Origin: Actinernus sp. WN-2022
Taxonomy: Eukaryota; Cnidaria; Anthozoa; Actiniaria; Actinernidae
Reading direction: 5' to 3'
DNA length: 64,000 bases
Assembly (NCBI GenBank): GCA_030867875.1
Contig: JAOWCC010000577.1
Coordinates: forward strand, 141,786,344-141,850,343
Shown here: positions 33,288 to 44,103 of the stretch, one piece after another
Numbering within the stretch: position 1 is the first letter of the stretch
Layout: every line of letters begins with the position of its first letter
Translations under genes and position numbers: made by a program
The notes under the pieces: generated by a model
Told to the model about the DNA's origin: nothing
What the model saw: the letters and a program-made list of their open reading frames with translations, nothing else
Database searches by the model: none

Positions 33288-33426
33288 CTGTAAAACAAAA
33301 GGAATAATAAGACTTTTATTAATGCTTAATCGGGAATTACTTTAAGGCTTTAGGACCCGTACCCCGGGCCGTACCCCCTATCCAAATACAACACAGCAGT
33401 AACGGGTGTTTATAATAGTAATTGGA

Positions 33427-33578
33427 TGGTTTGTAGTGGTATTTGACATAAATCAATACCATAAGAGACATTTCAAAATTCACCCTTGTAATCTCATGAG
33501 CCGTGTATTGGTAAGTGCAATTACAAGGAATTTTGAAATCTCACGAGTGGTATTTATGCCAAATATCACGAACAAACG
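33427..33578. mobile_element. Hairpin element in intron 1
   Basis: Left arm tagtggtatttgacataaat and right arm atttatgccaaatatcacga are inverted, as are cattacaaaattc-like inner parts (tttcaaaattcacccttgta against acaaggaattttgaaa). Confidence 0.75.
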
Positions 33579-34146
33579 ATGCTATTAAATGTTTATAATA
33601 CGAGCCAGGACATTTTCTGGTGCCATATCCCCTCACTGGTTGATCGTGCTCCGTCAAAAACCAATGAACTCATTCTCAATTTCAGACAGAAAAGGCATAA
33701 CAATAAAAAATATCTGAAAGAATTGAAAACTTGCACATTTGTGGTCCATTCATGTGGTTGTTTCAGGTCCCATTAGAAATTCAGAGAGAGTCCATATATA
33801 CCCTCGTACTTTTTTAAGTTCTTCATCAAGTTAAGGAGAGTTTAAGTATTCTAGACTTCTGTGATTCCTTTCTGGGGATCCCGCCGGGCTGGGCCGGAGA
33901 TTTTGGTCAAACTTCGTCTTGTTCAAGGACCCGCAAACGAAATTTTGCTCGAGTCTTTCACAAAGATTTTGCAACAGGTATCTCAACAACATGATTCTAC
34001 ATTTTTGTAAATTGTCAGTTCTGCATATTTGCTTGTTTTAAGCTTCTTTTCCAAGATTTAATTTTCTTCGCACTTTCGAGTAAACCATGCATGAATCGTT
34101 TTACGATCCAAGGGTAACATGTCCATCATTTTTGTAATCAAGTATA

Positions 34147-34316
34147 GGAAATCATATGGTTTCGAATGCAATTCGGGATAAATTTGAACGAGTGAGTTTT
34201 CAAAGAGTATCAAAATTGCGCGAGCCCGCTGCCGCTGGGCGAGTGCAATTTGAGCTCTTTGAAAACTCACAAGTTCGAATTTATCCCGAATTGCATTCGA
34301 AACCATATGATTTCAT
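34147..34316. mobile_element. Hairpin element in intron 1
   Basis: gaaatcatatggtttcgaat at 34149 is mirrored by attcgaaaccatatgatttc at 34294-34313; arms include gggataaatttgaac and gtgagttttcaaagag. Short frames on both strands translate to nearly the same residues because of the palindrome. Confidence 0.9.
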
Positions 34317-34807
34317 TTTAATCATATACTCTACAAATTTACTTGAATCTTCGGACGATCTTCGGAAATATTGGAACAATTAAAGCACCATTTATGAAGT
34401 AATAATGCTACAGTATCTGAAATGTTAATGCATGTTTAGTACTGTCAAATGATTTTACATGGTCAGACCTGTTTTTGAAGTAACCACAGCGTAGCATAGT
34501 CAGTTTTAAGCATTCGGAGGAAATTTTCGGAAAATCATCGGAAAAATTCCTTTACCAAAACATGATTTCATTCTGGAGCTTCTGTTTTCGATTTATAGAT
34601 TGTCAAATTCCTGATTTGGAGTACGATTTCAACCAAACGATGCAATGCGGGATAAATTGCACAAATCTCAGCCAATCAGGATCGAGACATTTTGTTGAGT
34701 ATATGATTACACGGGTTATCCCGCGAGATCTCGCTCCCGCGCCCTTCTCGTTTCTGACCTTGTTATCAATCGCTAGAACAAAGACAAGTCCTTTGCCAAG
34801 TTAACCT

Positions 34808-34962
34808 GGGCTCCAGAGGTTAAATGTTTCGCCTTTTGTTGGTAAATTCGGCGAGGCAAACAATTTTTTTCCGTCTGCGCACTCGACGATCCTCGCGCCT
34901 TTTGCGCTCGCCAACGCTATTTACCAACAAAAGACAAAACACTTAACTTCTGGAACCAGGGT
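34808..34962. mobile_element. Hairpin element in intron 1
   Basis: ctccagaggttaaatgtttc at the left mirrors aaacacttaacttctggaac at the right; inner arms share cttttgttggtaaat. Loop is CG-rich (cgcactcgacgatcctcgcg). Confidence 0.75.
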
Positions 34963-35093
34963 ATTGACAAGTCGGCTTCGCAATTTATTTTCTTTGACAG
35001 CATTTTGGAAAAATTCTAACTTTTTCTCTATTGAATGAAAACAAAGGAGCTTTTCTAAAACTGACTGCTGTAGAATAGGAATACTCGTCCAGC

Positions 35094-35877
35094 CACAGGC
35101 AGCCCAATCTCATGATTTGTGTTTACAAATATCGCTTGAATAGTTCATATTATAAATCCTTCCAAAACATGTATGTTAGACAAATAAATACACGAATTCA
35201 TCCTACAATGTTTCAGTTGTGGTTATTCATACCTCTGAGCTCATAGGGTCGTGAAGAATTTATAGCATACATACTGAGATTTACAAATGGAATCATTCAT
35301 GCGAAAACCCACTTCACAATGTTCCTTAGCCAATCAGAATCGCGAAACGAATTTTTCACACGTGCGAAAAGCGTTTCGTCCAATCAGAAAACACCAACTG
35401 ACGATGTTAAAACTTCCAAGTCAATTGAGGAGTATGTTGAGAAACAGACGTACCGAAAGAACTCAACAGATATTGAGATAATCTATGTGAAATCATTCTT
35501 AGTGTCAAAAGAAAATACGGCGAAGATTACGAGCTTTCAATCCTTCGTGGAGTGATTTCAACTTCCATAGACCATCGACATTTGAAAAATCGTAAATATT
35601 CTGCGAGCAGAGAAAACCTACAAGCGCGCCGTGGAGATGTCTGGAAACTCGTAGCAAACAACTTGGAAAAAGCAGGTATACCAATCTATTGACGATGTAA
35701 ACGTACATCGTCAATAGATTAGATTACATCATCGCTCGTACCTCGCTCGTTCGTTTTGTGAAAACAAACTCGTGCGTAAATACCATACCCCAGCACTTCT
35801 CTATTAGATATGAACTATTCAAGCGATATTTGTATAAAGCGTATAAATACATGAATCATGAGATTGGGCTGCCTGTG
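35094..35877. mobile_element. CACAGGC-family TIR element, intron 1
   Basis: Left end CACAGGCAGCCCAATCTCAT (35094) and right end ATGAGATTGGGCTGCCTGTG (35877) are inverted, with further inverted similarity just inside. The 7-bp direct repeat gtccagc flanks it at 35087-35093 and 35878-35884. The interior is not a foldback, unlike 15957-17122, and includes a perfect small palindrome at about 35679-35720 (aatctattgacgatgtaaac). No transposase is seen in 784 bp. Confidence 0.8.
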
Positions 35878-36674
35878 GTCCAGCGGTGGAGAAAAGAAGG
35901 AAAGCCGGCTGGCGAAAGGCGAAATGATGCAAAAGTCAAAAGCTGGAATACTTGAGCCTGTCTACGAACTGGAATGAAACGAAGAGGTAAGATGTTTAGA
36001 AGAACTGCTTTAAATCATATTAAATCATTTGAAACGATAACAAAAAGAAACTTCTGTGAACACGTAGCACTGTCATTGATTTTGATAAATGCCAAAATGG
36101 AAGCTCAATTTGAATTATCTTAGCCTTTTAATAGCCTTAGCCTAATCTTAATCAGTTAATGAGTTTGAAAAGAGGCCTATTCATTGTGAACATAAATTAT
36201 ACCAAAACTCTTAGCCAAAGAAAAACTGCTGTTTATGTTTTAACCTGTCCCTGCACCTACGAGCTACAAGGCTACATCAGACGATCAGTACGAAGTTTTT
36301 GTATTCTTCGACTTAAAATAAATATCATACGATTCTTCATAGTTTCAAGCCAAGGAAATAGATAATTAAGGAACAAAATGGCTAGTTAACTGAAGGGATG
36401 ATATTTGTCAATTAGCAGTTGCACTTGTTTTTGCAGACCGGGTTGCATGTAGTATCAAACAAAGCTGAAGGAGTGAAGTCGGGTTTTCATTCAACTCAGT
36501 GCTCAAAAGTGGCACCTTTGCCTTTGCCTTTGCCTTTGGCTTTGATGTTGTTTTCCTGTGGCATTTCATTATTTGATATCCTATGGTCATACTTCGATAT
36601 CTTCAAGACTATTGTATCTCCTATAGCTAATTATCTTTTTTTACGGAACCTTTCGCTCTATGAAATTTAGTGCT

Positions 36675-36873
36675 CGTTTCGATTGACCGTACACAGAAGT
36701 CATAACGATCACAGCAAATCGCTAAAATCGGGATTTTTTAGCCACTGGAATAATAAATAGATCCTGAGTATCATGTCAGCAAGTAGCTTACAGTGTAAAA
36801 TATGTCTCTCGTCTGAACCAGTGATTTTCAGAGACTGTCCCGTATTCTTATTCAGTCCGAAATACGGTCAATA
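36675..36873. mobile_element. MITE family B, copy 2 (intron 1)
   Basis: It shares gatcac.gcaaatcgctaa, agcttacagtgtaaaat and ccagtgattttcagagac with 1900-2103. Ends are gattgaccgta and tacggtcaat. Confidence 0.6.
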
Positions 36874-37907
36874 TTCACAATAATTAAATTTTCACTCAAA
36901 CATTTTCTATTTCCTCTCGCTAGTTGTGTTACATGTATTGCCATACACTTTCCTTCACATCAATTAATTTAAAAAATATCATTCAGTGAGTAAATGAAAC
37001 CTCAAAAGAAACTAAAACTTGATAAAACGATACCAGTAAACTGTTTTCATAATCATTTCATGGTGCTTTACCAATTTTTATAAATACATATAAACTACTA
37101 TTTTGTTTGCAATTACGTTTTATTTTGTCATTTTTGCTTCAACCCAGTTCCCTCTGTTGCTTGTATATTTTCTTAGCTTTGTGTATCTAGAAATGGTTCA
37201 TTTCTAATTTTAGATCCATAATAATAATTTCCTTTATATTAATGACTTCTGTTAGTGTTGTTCCGTTTCAGTTTTGTATTCTCCAACATCAACATTACTG
37301 TAGCCAACACTATAAACATTAGATTCTACTGCCACGCTTCTTCTGCATTCGACTGACTTATTATTTTTATTAATTATTTAAGTATGGTTCGCATAAGAAC
37401 AGGAACACTCAACGGCCAGGAATGCACAAAGGTGTTAATTTTTCTATTGTTGAAACTTGATATCTCATTGGTTATATACAAATAAACCTCCTAAAAATAG
37501 GAAATAACTCTGATTTCACAATAATTATTTAAAGAAATTGATTGAAGCGGACAATCTGTAATTGTAAAAAGAGAGAAATAAATCCTATTTGGGGAACATT
37601 GAAATATTTTATAATATCTCAGCTTTTGTTTTAGTGTCTTTCTATTGGCTGAATTTGTTTTGGAATCAAAAACATATACAACGAGCGATTTCATTAATTT
37701 TAATTTGAGAACATCAATACCACAAGTCAAGCGATATCTTTAGTATGTATTAATTAAACAATTTTCTATTTGGGATTAATGAAATCACATTCATGGCCGT
37801 GGAACAATAGATCTTGCTCCTGTTATTACACGAATCAGTACTTAAATTTCATGATTGATCATAAATTATTTATATATTTATACTTACTTTTCAGTTCGCA
37901 TTTCTCA
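36874..37907. other. AT-rich intron 1 sequence
   Basis: No exon, RNA or defined repeat is recognised here. Upstream, at 36519-36540, there is a short run of cctttg units. Confidence 0.5.
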
Positions 37908-38086
37908 TAGAGCAGATTTCGTATGAGTGGGACAAACTACAACATATCCGTAGCTTTACCATAACCGAATGATAACTTACTGCAGTCGTAACTCTAAAAT
38001 TTGATTGGATCAGCAAGACAAAAACACTAGAGAAACCATTTCAAAGTCATGCCGTAGTCAGTGTCGCAGTAACGAAATCTGCTCTA
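37908..38086. mobile_element. TIR MITE, tagagcagatttcgta type
   Basis: It begins tagagcagatttcgta and ends cgaaatctgctcta at 38086. A diverged inverted relative at about 48525-48695 shares cagtaacttac-like text, gacaaaaaca and a terminus ccactcgtacgaaatc. Intron 1. Confidence 0.65.
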
Positions 38087-38473
38087 TAATATTCTCGTTA
38101 CTCCCCCGCCTTTTCGCACCTTCACGGACTATTAACGATAAAATGAGACCGCATCAAAATTAAACTATTTTGTAGTTGCATTTTATTTTCATGCTTGTGC
38201 GTCCTGACTTCGGAGTCTCAAAATAACTATTTCCTAAATCCATATTAATAATAATAGCATTTATTTAAACACGGTATTGGCGATACTGGAGCATTCAGAG
38301 CTGATGTGGCCGTGATAATACAAAAGGAACGATAAAGAAATCTAGCTAACCTCATTGATTATGTAAATTACAAGATGAAAGACTATTGCATTATAAGATA
38401 TTGAAATGGTACTAACTGACTAACTAGTCGAATGACTAACTAATTGACTAATAACTTAATGAGATGTACTTAC

Positions 38474-39100
38474 TTTTAGTTTGACGTCCTGTTCTTCACC
38501 GGATGATTCACTGCTGTTGTTTTGACCGCATTGCAGTGTTGTACGGATGTATGCTGTGGGCGGCCTTCGCTTGCTGACGCTGGGGGACTGGTGTCTGGAG
38601 GTCTTCTTAACACACACTTTGCTCTCGGTTTTGGAAGATGTTGTTTTCTTGACGGAGTTGCTCTTCTTGGTCCCACATTTGTCAGCTTTGTTTATTGGCT
38701 GCACTGGTTCAAGGACAGGAATATTAGATGCCTTGCGCTGGATTTTAGGCTCACCAGGAAGAGCTCTATACGAGATCCTGGGTGCAATTCCTCCCTTACT
38801 TGTTTTGTGTGATTCGTCGCCAGAGGAGTCGCTGTTGCTAGACGACTTTCCAGAGATCCGAGAATCGTGGACTGGAATCTTGGATGGTTTGAACTGTGCT
38901 TTCCTCTGGCCATTGTTAGACCCGTTTGGCGATCTTGTGCTGGTAGGTCTGTACGAATCATCATCAGACGAATCACTTTTAATTGATTTGCCGCTCATTT
39001 GGGATCGGTGGACTGGAATCCGCGATGACTTGCGGGATGGATTTGGAGGATTTTCCATTCCCGGATATCGGCCGGTTCCCAACCGCGACTTTGAAGACAT
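38474..39100 (-). CDS. Exon 1 (first coding): Ser/Lys-rich with three SxIP motifs
   Basis: The ATG at 39098-39100 opens 209 codons ending at donor CTAAAA|GTAAGT (GT at 38473-38472), phase 0. An open frame extends about 10 codons upstream but without an ATG. The protein is basic, Ser- and Pro-rich and probably disordered. Three SxIP motifs are visible: SRIP at residues 26-29 (39014-39025), SKIP at 73-76 (38873-38884) and SNIP at 125-128 (38717-38728). Each has a Lys/Arg nearby and is followed by V, and the first two sit in a repeated block (IPVHxSxxSGKS..SDSS). SxIP in a basic Ser/Pro context is the known EB1-binding signal. That points to microtubule plus-end targeting, which is inferred. Confidence 0.8.
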
Positions 39101-39700
39101 TTCTCTAAATGTCTTCAATATTTTTCTCAAATTTTCGCTACATTACACGCTTTGAAACAAAATTTCTCTCCGTAGAAAGTTTCGCCTTGTATCAAAACGC
39201 CTGACTATCTCCAACTGAGTGTTACTGCTTGGGAACCATTGTTACGTATATTAACTACGTCACAACAGCGCGAGGTGAGGTACGGTGTAATAGAACTAAT
39301 TAGGTTAAATTAACGCAAGATAAATATTGTTAAAAGAGATTTAAAATGTGGGGGATTTAAAGTTCCGAACTTCTATAAAATAACCGCCGAAGGAGTATTT
39401 ATAGCTCACATAACATGCTGACGATGAAATTTGTGTACTTTTATGTATATGTGATTCGTGATTCCCACTAGAGCAGTCGCACTAGTTCCAGCTCCTGCAC
39501 TTCCTAACTTTTCACTGTTGTCGAAGCTTCTTGGGACTATAAAAGAAGTCTACAAGTCGTCTAACCAGCTGAATAGTATTTCTACGAGGGAATTTGGGAT
39601 TCAAAACTCAACACATTCGTTATATCTGGGTGATCACTCAACACTTTTGGACATGTTTTTCTAAACTTCTCCCAAGCTCGAGCACTCCGTAACGGTTTAC
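39101..39700. promoter_or_regulatory. Probable promoter/5' UTR region of the minus-strand gene
   Basis: Upstream of the ATG no repeat is recognised up to about 39400. A TATA-like tataaaataa at 39376 is on the plus strand, so it does not clearly serve this gene. Beyond 39450 the sequence may be 5' UTR of the LINE at 39705. Assigned by position only. Confidence 0.3.
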
Positions 39701-39704
39701 CTGT

Positions 39705-42700
39705 TTGTACACGCAGAGTGGAACCTCGCCATCAAATCGGACAAACCAACGAGCATTTGCAGTTCAACGGGCCTTGCGCGCGCTCGGAAAAAGTCTTAAA
39801 ATGAGACCCGTGCGCGCGCCCAAGGAAACTCTCGACCTGGTTAAAAAGATGCTTGTACTAATCCTAGCAATCTTGTTCACAAGGGAAATGATGTTGCAAA
39901 TTCATGCACGCCGGACCACATCAGCCACTTTACCAAACAAATATGCACACCTTAAGAACGTCGTCTTACCTTACATGTGGAACAGCACCACAAGAGCACC
40001 TGTTGTCCTAAAAAAAATGTTATTGAGAAGACGCAATACAAAAAGGAGAAAATTCACTTCAAGTGGAGTGCTTTATTATTCAAATCATAGTGCGAGTCGT
40101 GGACTCCGCTTAGATAAGACACTAGATATCTGCATATTCGGAGACATCGAACAGAATCCAGGGCCAGGAAAAGTGCCGACACATATCACGGGTTCAAATT
40201 CAAACAGCACTGAAAACAGAAATCTTAGAAAACTGCCATGTATCAATCTCTCCCCAAAGGGACTCCGGATTTGCCACTGGAACATACGCTCACTTAATTA
40301 CGAGAAATTCGATGAAATAAAACTACTGCTATGTAATCCTGAAACTCACCTGGACATCCTCATTATTACTGAAACATGGCTGAATCCATCTCATTTTGAC
40401 AGTGAGTACAACATTCCCAAATACCGAATCGAGCGTAAGGATAGAGTAGACAGGCCTGGAGGAGGCGTTCTAGCATTTATTTCAGATCAAATAACCTACA
40501 CACGGGCCCTAAAGCATGAGTCCAACGATATCGAGCTTCTTTGCCTTGAAGTCCTTCCCTACAAGTCGAACTGTCCACTACTCCTTGCTGGGGTTTACCG
40601 CCCACCAGACACTACCAAGGCCCACGACGAACAGCTGTAGTTGAACATCTTTACTCTCGTAACAAAGAAACGCTTCTCCTTGGAGACTTCAACTTGGACA
40701 CTTTGGAAAATAACAAGGGGTATCGAAAGCACCGCTTAATCAAAGCTCTATTCAGTATGGGTTTCACACAATTAATCAACGAACCTACTCGTCCGCAAAT
40801 CAAAACGTGTCTGGACCACGTCTACTCTACCCATCCACATCATATTGTCACAACCAAAGTCTGCAATATCGGCCTTTCTGACCACCTACCAGTTTGTGTT
40901 GTTCGTCAGTATAACAAACATCAAAGTAGTAAAAGGAACTCTCACCTTGTCATCACTTACCGAAATTGCAAGAACATTAACGTGGAGGCCTTCCAGAAAG
41001 ATTTGGAACATACCCCACGGAACGTCCTCGATACCTTTGATGACCCTGATGGCGCCCTAGACTACTTTAACCAAGCTTTTTTGAACGTTGCAGACTGTCA
41101 TGCTCCGCGAGTACAGAAACGTGTCAGACACAAATGTCAACCCCCTTGGATGACCGATGAAATTCGCACCAAGATCTTCACCCGCGACAATCTGTTGAGA
41201 AAGGCAAGAAATTCAAACGACCCCATTCACTGGAAGGAGTACAAAGAATCCCGTAACGCCGCATTCAGAGCTCAGCGAGACGCTAAAAGATGGTACTTCT
41301 TCGATGCTTTTGAAAACAGTTTCACCTCAAAAGAATTCTGGAAACATCTTAAAAACGTGACTGCATATGCGAAGAAACCTCCAGTATCAAAGATCAAAAT
41401 CGACAGTGACATCACTAGTGACCCAGCCACCATAGCTGACGCCTTCAACGGTTTTTTTGTATCTGTTGCATCTACTTACAGATCTTCGGACACTAAGAAC
41501 ATATCGAATGATCTTGAGAAATTGAAAGCCTTCGTCAAATCTAAACTGCCTGGAGACAACGTCTCTTTTGACATCCCGAAAATATCACCTGAATTCATGG
41601 TTAAGCACCTCAGTAAACTCGATGTGAACAAAGCAACAGGTTTTGATGAAATTAGCGCTAAGCTGTTGCGAGCTGCAGCCCCGGCCATAGCATCGCCCCT
41701 GGCTAAGATAATGAACAGCCATACGTACAGGAAAATTCCCTTTACGTTGGAAACTGGCCAGAGTTAGTCCAGTGTTCAAAGCCGGCGATCCTTTAAATGT
41801 AAACAACTATCGACCAATAAATGATCCTACCCATAATCTCCAAGATACTTGAAAGACACGTTCATCTTCTCAGCACACACCAATCAGGATTTAGACTATT
41901 TCACTCGTGCGAAACTGCCCTAATCAAATTAGTTGACGACCTACTCATGAACATGGACAATGGACTCATATCTGGACTGACTCTGATTGATTATAGAAAG
42001 GCATTTGATCTTGTTGACCATGATATTCTTGTCAAAAAGTTGGCAATTTATGGTCTCTCGAAGTCAACTCTTGCTTGGTTCAGTTCATACCTTACCGATA
42101 GAACACAGAAAGTTGCTATTCAGGGACAGCTGTCATCCTCTCTACCCGTGAATTCAGGAGTCCCACAAGGGTCAATATTAGGTCCTCTTCTGTTCATTGT
42201 CTTCATCAACGACCTTCCACTTCACGTTTCCAACAGCAGCGTGGAAGTCTATGCTGATGACACTACTCAGTTAGCAACAGGTCCAAACTTAGAGAAGGTT
42301 CAAGCCACTCTAACGGTTGAGTTGAAGCCAATAACAAAGTGGGCCAGTGAGAATAAAATGGTACTCAACTGTAACAAAACCAAATCAATGATAATTTGCA
42401 GCAAACCGAAATGGCGTAAGCTAGAGAAGGAAAACAAAAACCTGCTTGTAGCCGTCAACGACAATACTACAATTGAATCAGTTACAAACACAAAATTACT
42501 TGGAATCTATCTCGATACTAGCCTTTCTTGAGACACCCAAATCGAGTACGTTAAGGGCAAGATCTCCAAGAGACTCGGCCTCCTCAGAAGAATAAAACAG
42601 TTTCTAACACCAAAAGCAAGAATACTATACTACACCACACTCGTCCAGCCCATCATGGACTATGGATCAACAATTTGGGGAACAACTTCTCAAGCGAATT

Positions 42701-43270
42701 GTGAAGTTATGGTCCGCCTACAGAAAAGAGCAGCTCGGATAATTTTAGATGCCCCATGGGATACCCCTTCTTCGACGCTTTTTACGGACTTGAACATAAT
42801 TTCTTTCCCTGAACGAGTAAAACGCCTCAAACTAATGCTGTTGTATATGACCCTCAATGGTAAAACGCCTGAATACGTCCGAAATAAATTCAAATTGCTG
42901 AAAGACACACACTCGCTTAACACAAGGAACGCTGCCCACAACTTTATGCTTCCAAAGGTTAAGCAAACCTTTGGCAAGAAAACTTTCAGTTTTAGTGCTG
43001 CTTCTCTATGGAACAAACTACCAACTGAACTAAAACAAGCAGCCTCAAGAGATTCATTCTCCTTCAAGTTGAACGCATACTATGCAGGTTAACCTCACTG
43101 CTTCCAATGATTATTGTAATTCGAAACTGTCTTTATTAGTGCTTAGTTGTTACTGTTATTAATCATCTATTTATTTATTTTCTTTATGCTGAGGGCCACG
43201 TGTATATTATCTGTACGATATTAAGTGCTACCCTCGATAAATAAAGCAATATTATTATTATTATTATTAT
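39705..43270 (+). mobile_element. CR1/L2-like LINE, nearly full length, broken, with 2A-like peptide
   Basis: Pieces in order: N-terminal region with a hydrophobic run (MLVLILAILF) and basic patch; a 2A-like GDIEQNPGP (40140-40166); an apurinic-type endonuclease (CHWNIRSL, ITETWL, LLLGDFNLD, SDHLPV); a reverse transcriptase (HQSGFR, DYRKAFDLVDH, SGVPQGSILGPLLF, YADDTT); and the C-terminal LQKRAARIILDAPWDTPSS and SLWNKLPTELKQA. The 3' end has aataaagcaat followed by an ATT microsatellite to about 43270. The frame is broken near 40635, 41715 and 41820, and a TGA at 42529-42531 interrupts what is normally a Trp codon, so it cannot make a full protein. The 5' end is not defined. Confidence 0.9.
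40140..40166 (+). other. 2A-like ribosome-skipping motif in the LINE
   Basis: Encodes GDIEQNPGP, matching the D-x-E-x-N-P-G-P consensus of 2A peptides. A glycine follows. It lies between the N-terminal region and the endonuclease, where 2A-like motifs are known in some animal and trypanosome LINEs. Activity is not shown by sequence. Confidence 0.85.
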
Positions 43271-43638
43271 ACATAGCGAGATGCTCGAACTGTATGTAAA
43301 CAACCTGAGCCACAGGAAACCCGAGCTGTATTATGAGTGCGCGCGTATTTAAAACAACCAACTTAATCAACACATACACAGAATCAAGTCAAAAGGACAT
43401 TTTTTTCACAATTTGGGGACTTTGCTAAGAAAGAATGGATTAACAGAAAGACATGATATCAGTGACAACTACACAAAATGTGAGGATGGTTAGCCTGTGA
43501 TGTCTCGGTACTAGAGAACGTGATCGCTCGCGCAAGATTGATTGCGTGATAGCGCGCGCTATAATCACTCCCCCCTCCCCCCACACACACACAATTTTCC
43601 TTGTCTTCTTTGCCCTACTCGCTTCACTAGTTTTAGTC

Positions 43639-43912
43639 AGGAGCCCATAACTAGGAGTGTCCATCCTGCATACTAGGCCTATGTCACAGCGTTTTCACAA
43701 GTTAGGTTATTTTTAGAACGGTTTTCGGCTATTCTTTGGTTACAAGCATTCCTAAGGGAATAAAATCACAAAGGCGTAGCAGCCATGTTGTCGGTATAGC
43801 AAAAGTAACTAATGAGGCATCTTTTGTTCTGCCACTGGTGCAATCCACTAATTGGCTGGAAAAATGATCTAAAAATAGCCCAACTTGTAAAACCGCTGTG
43901 ACACCTGTATAG
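43639..43912 (-). mobile_element. MITE family E, copy 2
   Basis: Inverted relative of 8086-8389: begins caggagcccataac and shares aacggttttcggctatt, ggaataaaatcacaaa, gatgcctcat inverted, and aaaaatagccca. The right terminus is lost. Confidence 0.65.
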
Positions 43913-43916
43913 GAGA

Positions 43917-44045
43917 CATAGACTATATCGCAACCCCGCCGTCGCAGTGCACTCTGGGATGGATATCTCAGTTTTCCATTGTTGTTGTTGGGCGGCCATC
44001 TTGGATTTAACAATGGCAACTGAGATATCCATCCCAGAGTGCATT
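43917..44045. mobile_element. Palindromic MITE family F, copy 2
   Basis: Left arm and loop match 21023-21175 closely (catagactatatcgcaaccc, gggatggatatctcag, ttgttgttgttgggcggcc). The right arm stops after cccagagtgca, so it lacks the terminal 35 or so bases. Confidence 0.8.
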
Positions 44046-44103
44046 GCTGGTATAAAACCAAATTTACGATAGTTTCCCGTGGCATGTCCCTATATTTACC
44101 ACG

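Larger units (their letters stand above)
17949..39100 (-). other. Large minus-strand gene, seven-exon model, about 3,040 codons
   Basis: Proposed join, in transcript order: 39100-38474, 33287-32389, 32267-32142, 29936-29789, 28658-23619, 20860-20257, 19627-17949. Every junction has GT..AG and the phases agree (0, 2, 2, 0, 0, 1), so one frame stays open from the ATG at 39098-39100 to the TGA at 17949-17951. The product would have a Ser/Lys-rich N-terminus with three SxIP motifs, a Lys-Pro-Ser-Thr repeat, an acidic repeat region and a C-terminal coiled coil. SxIP is the established EB1-binding motif of microtubule plus-end proteins, so a cytoskeletal scaffold is the best inference. No named family was recognised. 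Small extra exons could be missed, especially between 38.4 and 33.3 kb. Confidence 0.7.

Noticed and set aside
32381..33345. Long open frames in four other frames over the 18-bp repeat
   Set aside because: A repeat whose unit is a multiple of three keeps every frame open. Only the minus-strand frame with KPSTQA has splice sites and phases that fit neighbouring exons.
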